Source of the DNA: Bacilli bacterium
GTDB taxonomy: Bacteria > Bacillota_I > Bacilli_A > RFN20 > CAG-826
Assembly (NCBI GenBank): GCA_024683495.1
Contig: JAIKYF010000031.1
Coordinates: forward strand, 1-33,909
DNA: 33,909 bases
Direction: 5' to 3'
Shown here: positions 33,690-33,909 of the stretch, piece after piece
Position numbering within the stretch: position 1 is the stretch's first letter
Layout: each line of letters starts with the position of its first letter
The notes under the pieces: generated by a model
What the model was told of the DNA's origin: nothing
What the model saw: the letters and a program-made list of their open reading frames with translations, nothing else
Database searches by the model: none
Program-made: the position numbers and the translations under genes

Positions 33690-33909
33690 ATGAAGCAAAG
33701 CACTAAGAAATTATTACTCGGAATCCTCGCCTTCGGTGGCTTGGGTTTAGCCGCCTGTGGCGGTGGAACCACCCCAGCCGCCTCATCCCAGGCTTCGAGC
33801 GAAAACAGCTCCGAAGCGACTTCCGTCAGCGAAGAATCCACCTTACCAGCTTGGGTTGACTATGCCTCAACCGATGCCGCACGCTTGACTCTTGATTATA
33901 AGGGCCGCA
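33690..33909 (+). CDS. Lipoprotein, 3' end beyond window; possibly nuclease-like
   Basis: The first 73 residues are visible. A basic N-terminus (MKQSTKKLLLG), hydrophobic core and lipobox LAAC (Cys23) are followed by a Ser/Glu linker (about 31-50). The start of the mature domain, LPAWVDYASTDAARLTLDYKG, does not look like the SFW/TWW opening of the binding proteins. From memory, similar openings (a WVDY or DYA stretch, then LxLDYxG) precede thermonuclease-type domains in Gram-positive lipoproteins; this is a weak clue only. AGGAGGT at 33678-33684 overlaps the upstream stop. It belongs to operon 2. Confidence 0.85.
   Translation, partial: MKQSTKKLLLGILAFGGLGLAACGGGTTPAASSQASSENSSEATSVSEESTLPAWVDYASTDAARLTLDYKGR

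Overview
The window is a 33.9 kb piece of a bacterial chromosome whose proteins look like the Bacilli/Mollicutes branch. The S12, S7, EF-G and EF-Tu sequences are of Bacilli type, and S12 is 139 residues with the extra N-terminal segment seen in Gram-positive S12. Sugar transport uses MsmK/MalK-like ATPases with long insertions, as I recall from mycoplasmas, and RpoB carries Asn at the rifampicin-site position 526, as described for Mollicutes. The genetic code is standard: Trp is TGG, and several genes end at TGA within tight gene-to-gene junctions, so this is not a code-4 mycoplasma. GC is moderate in genes and very low between them. An uncultured gut-type, Acholeplasma/RF39-like lineage would fit, but that placement is inference.

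Layout. (1) 1-6906: 3' part of rpoB, then rpoC. (2) 6996-7823: orphan six-helix membrane protein in its own transcription unit. (3) 7859-12507: str operon rpsL-rpsG-fusA, then tuf with its own promoter and terminator. (4) 12595-14224: an orphan small protein overlapping an MscS-type channel. (5) 14297-16076: a small minus-strand HTH-like gene divergent from an RDD-family membrane protein. (6) 16160-21769: first ABC importer operon (ATPase, two permeases, solute-binding lipoprotein, zinc-ribbon membrane protein). (7) 21775-23928: two overlapping RDD-type membrane protein genes. (8) 24008-24083: tRNA-Lys(CUU). (9) 24286 to the right edge: second ABC importer operon, headed by a BspA-like surface/membrane protein, then an ATPase, two permeases and three consecutive lipoproteins, the last cut by the window end.

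The two importer operons are paralogous and probably take up sugars or other small solutes. Their most unusual feature is a large insertion in the helical subdomain of each ATPase. The inserts differ in size and sequence: about 120 residues (mainly helical) in the first and about 270 residues (apparently repeated beta-alpha-beta units) in the second. In the second system the MalF-type permease also lacks the conserved glycine of its EAA loop, the loop that docks on that same ATPase subdomain. Both operons carry a small RNA hairpin just before the first binding-protein gene. The third lipoprotein of operon 2 begins in a way that suggests, weakly, a thermonuclease-type lipoprotein; mycoplasmas are known to pair such nucleases with this transporter type.

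Most operon genes have clear Shine-Dalgarno sites. Three monocistronic or leading genes for poorly known proteins (6996, 12595, 21810) instead have a -10 box placed so that the mRNA would begin at or within about 8 nt of the ATG, which suggests leaderless translation. I saw no CRISPR array, insertion sequence, rRNA or prophage gene.
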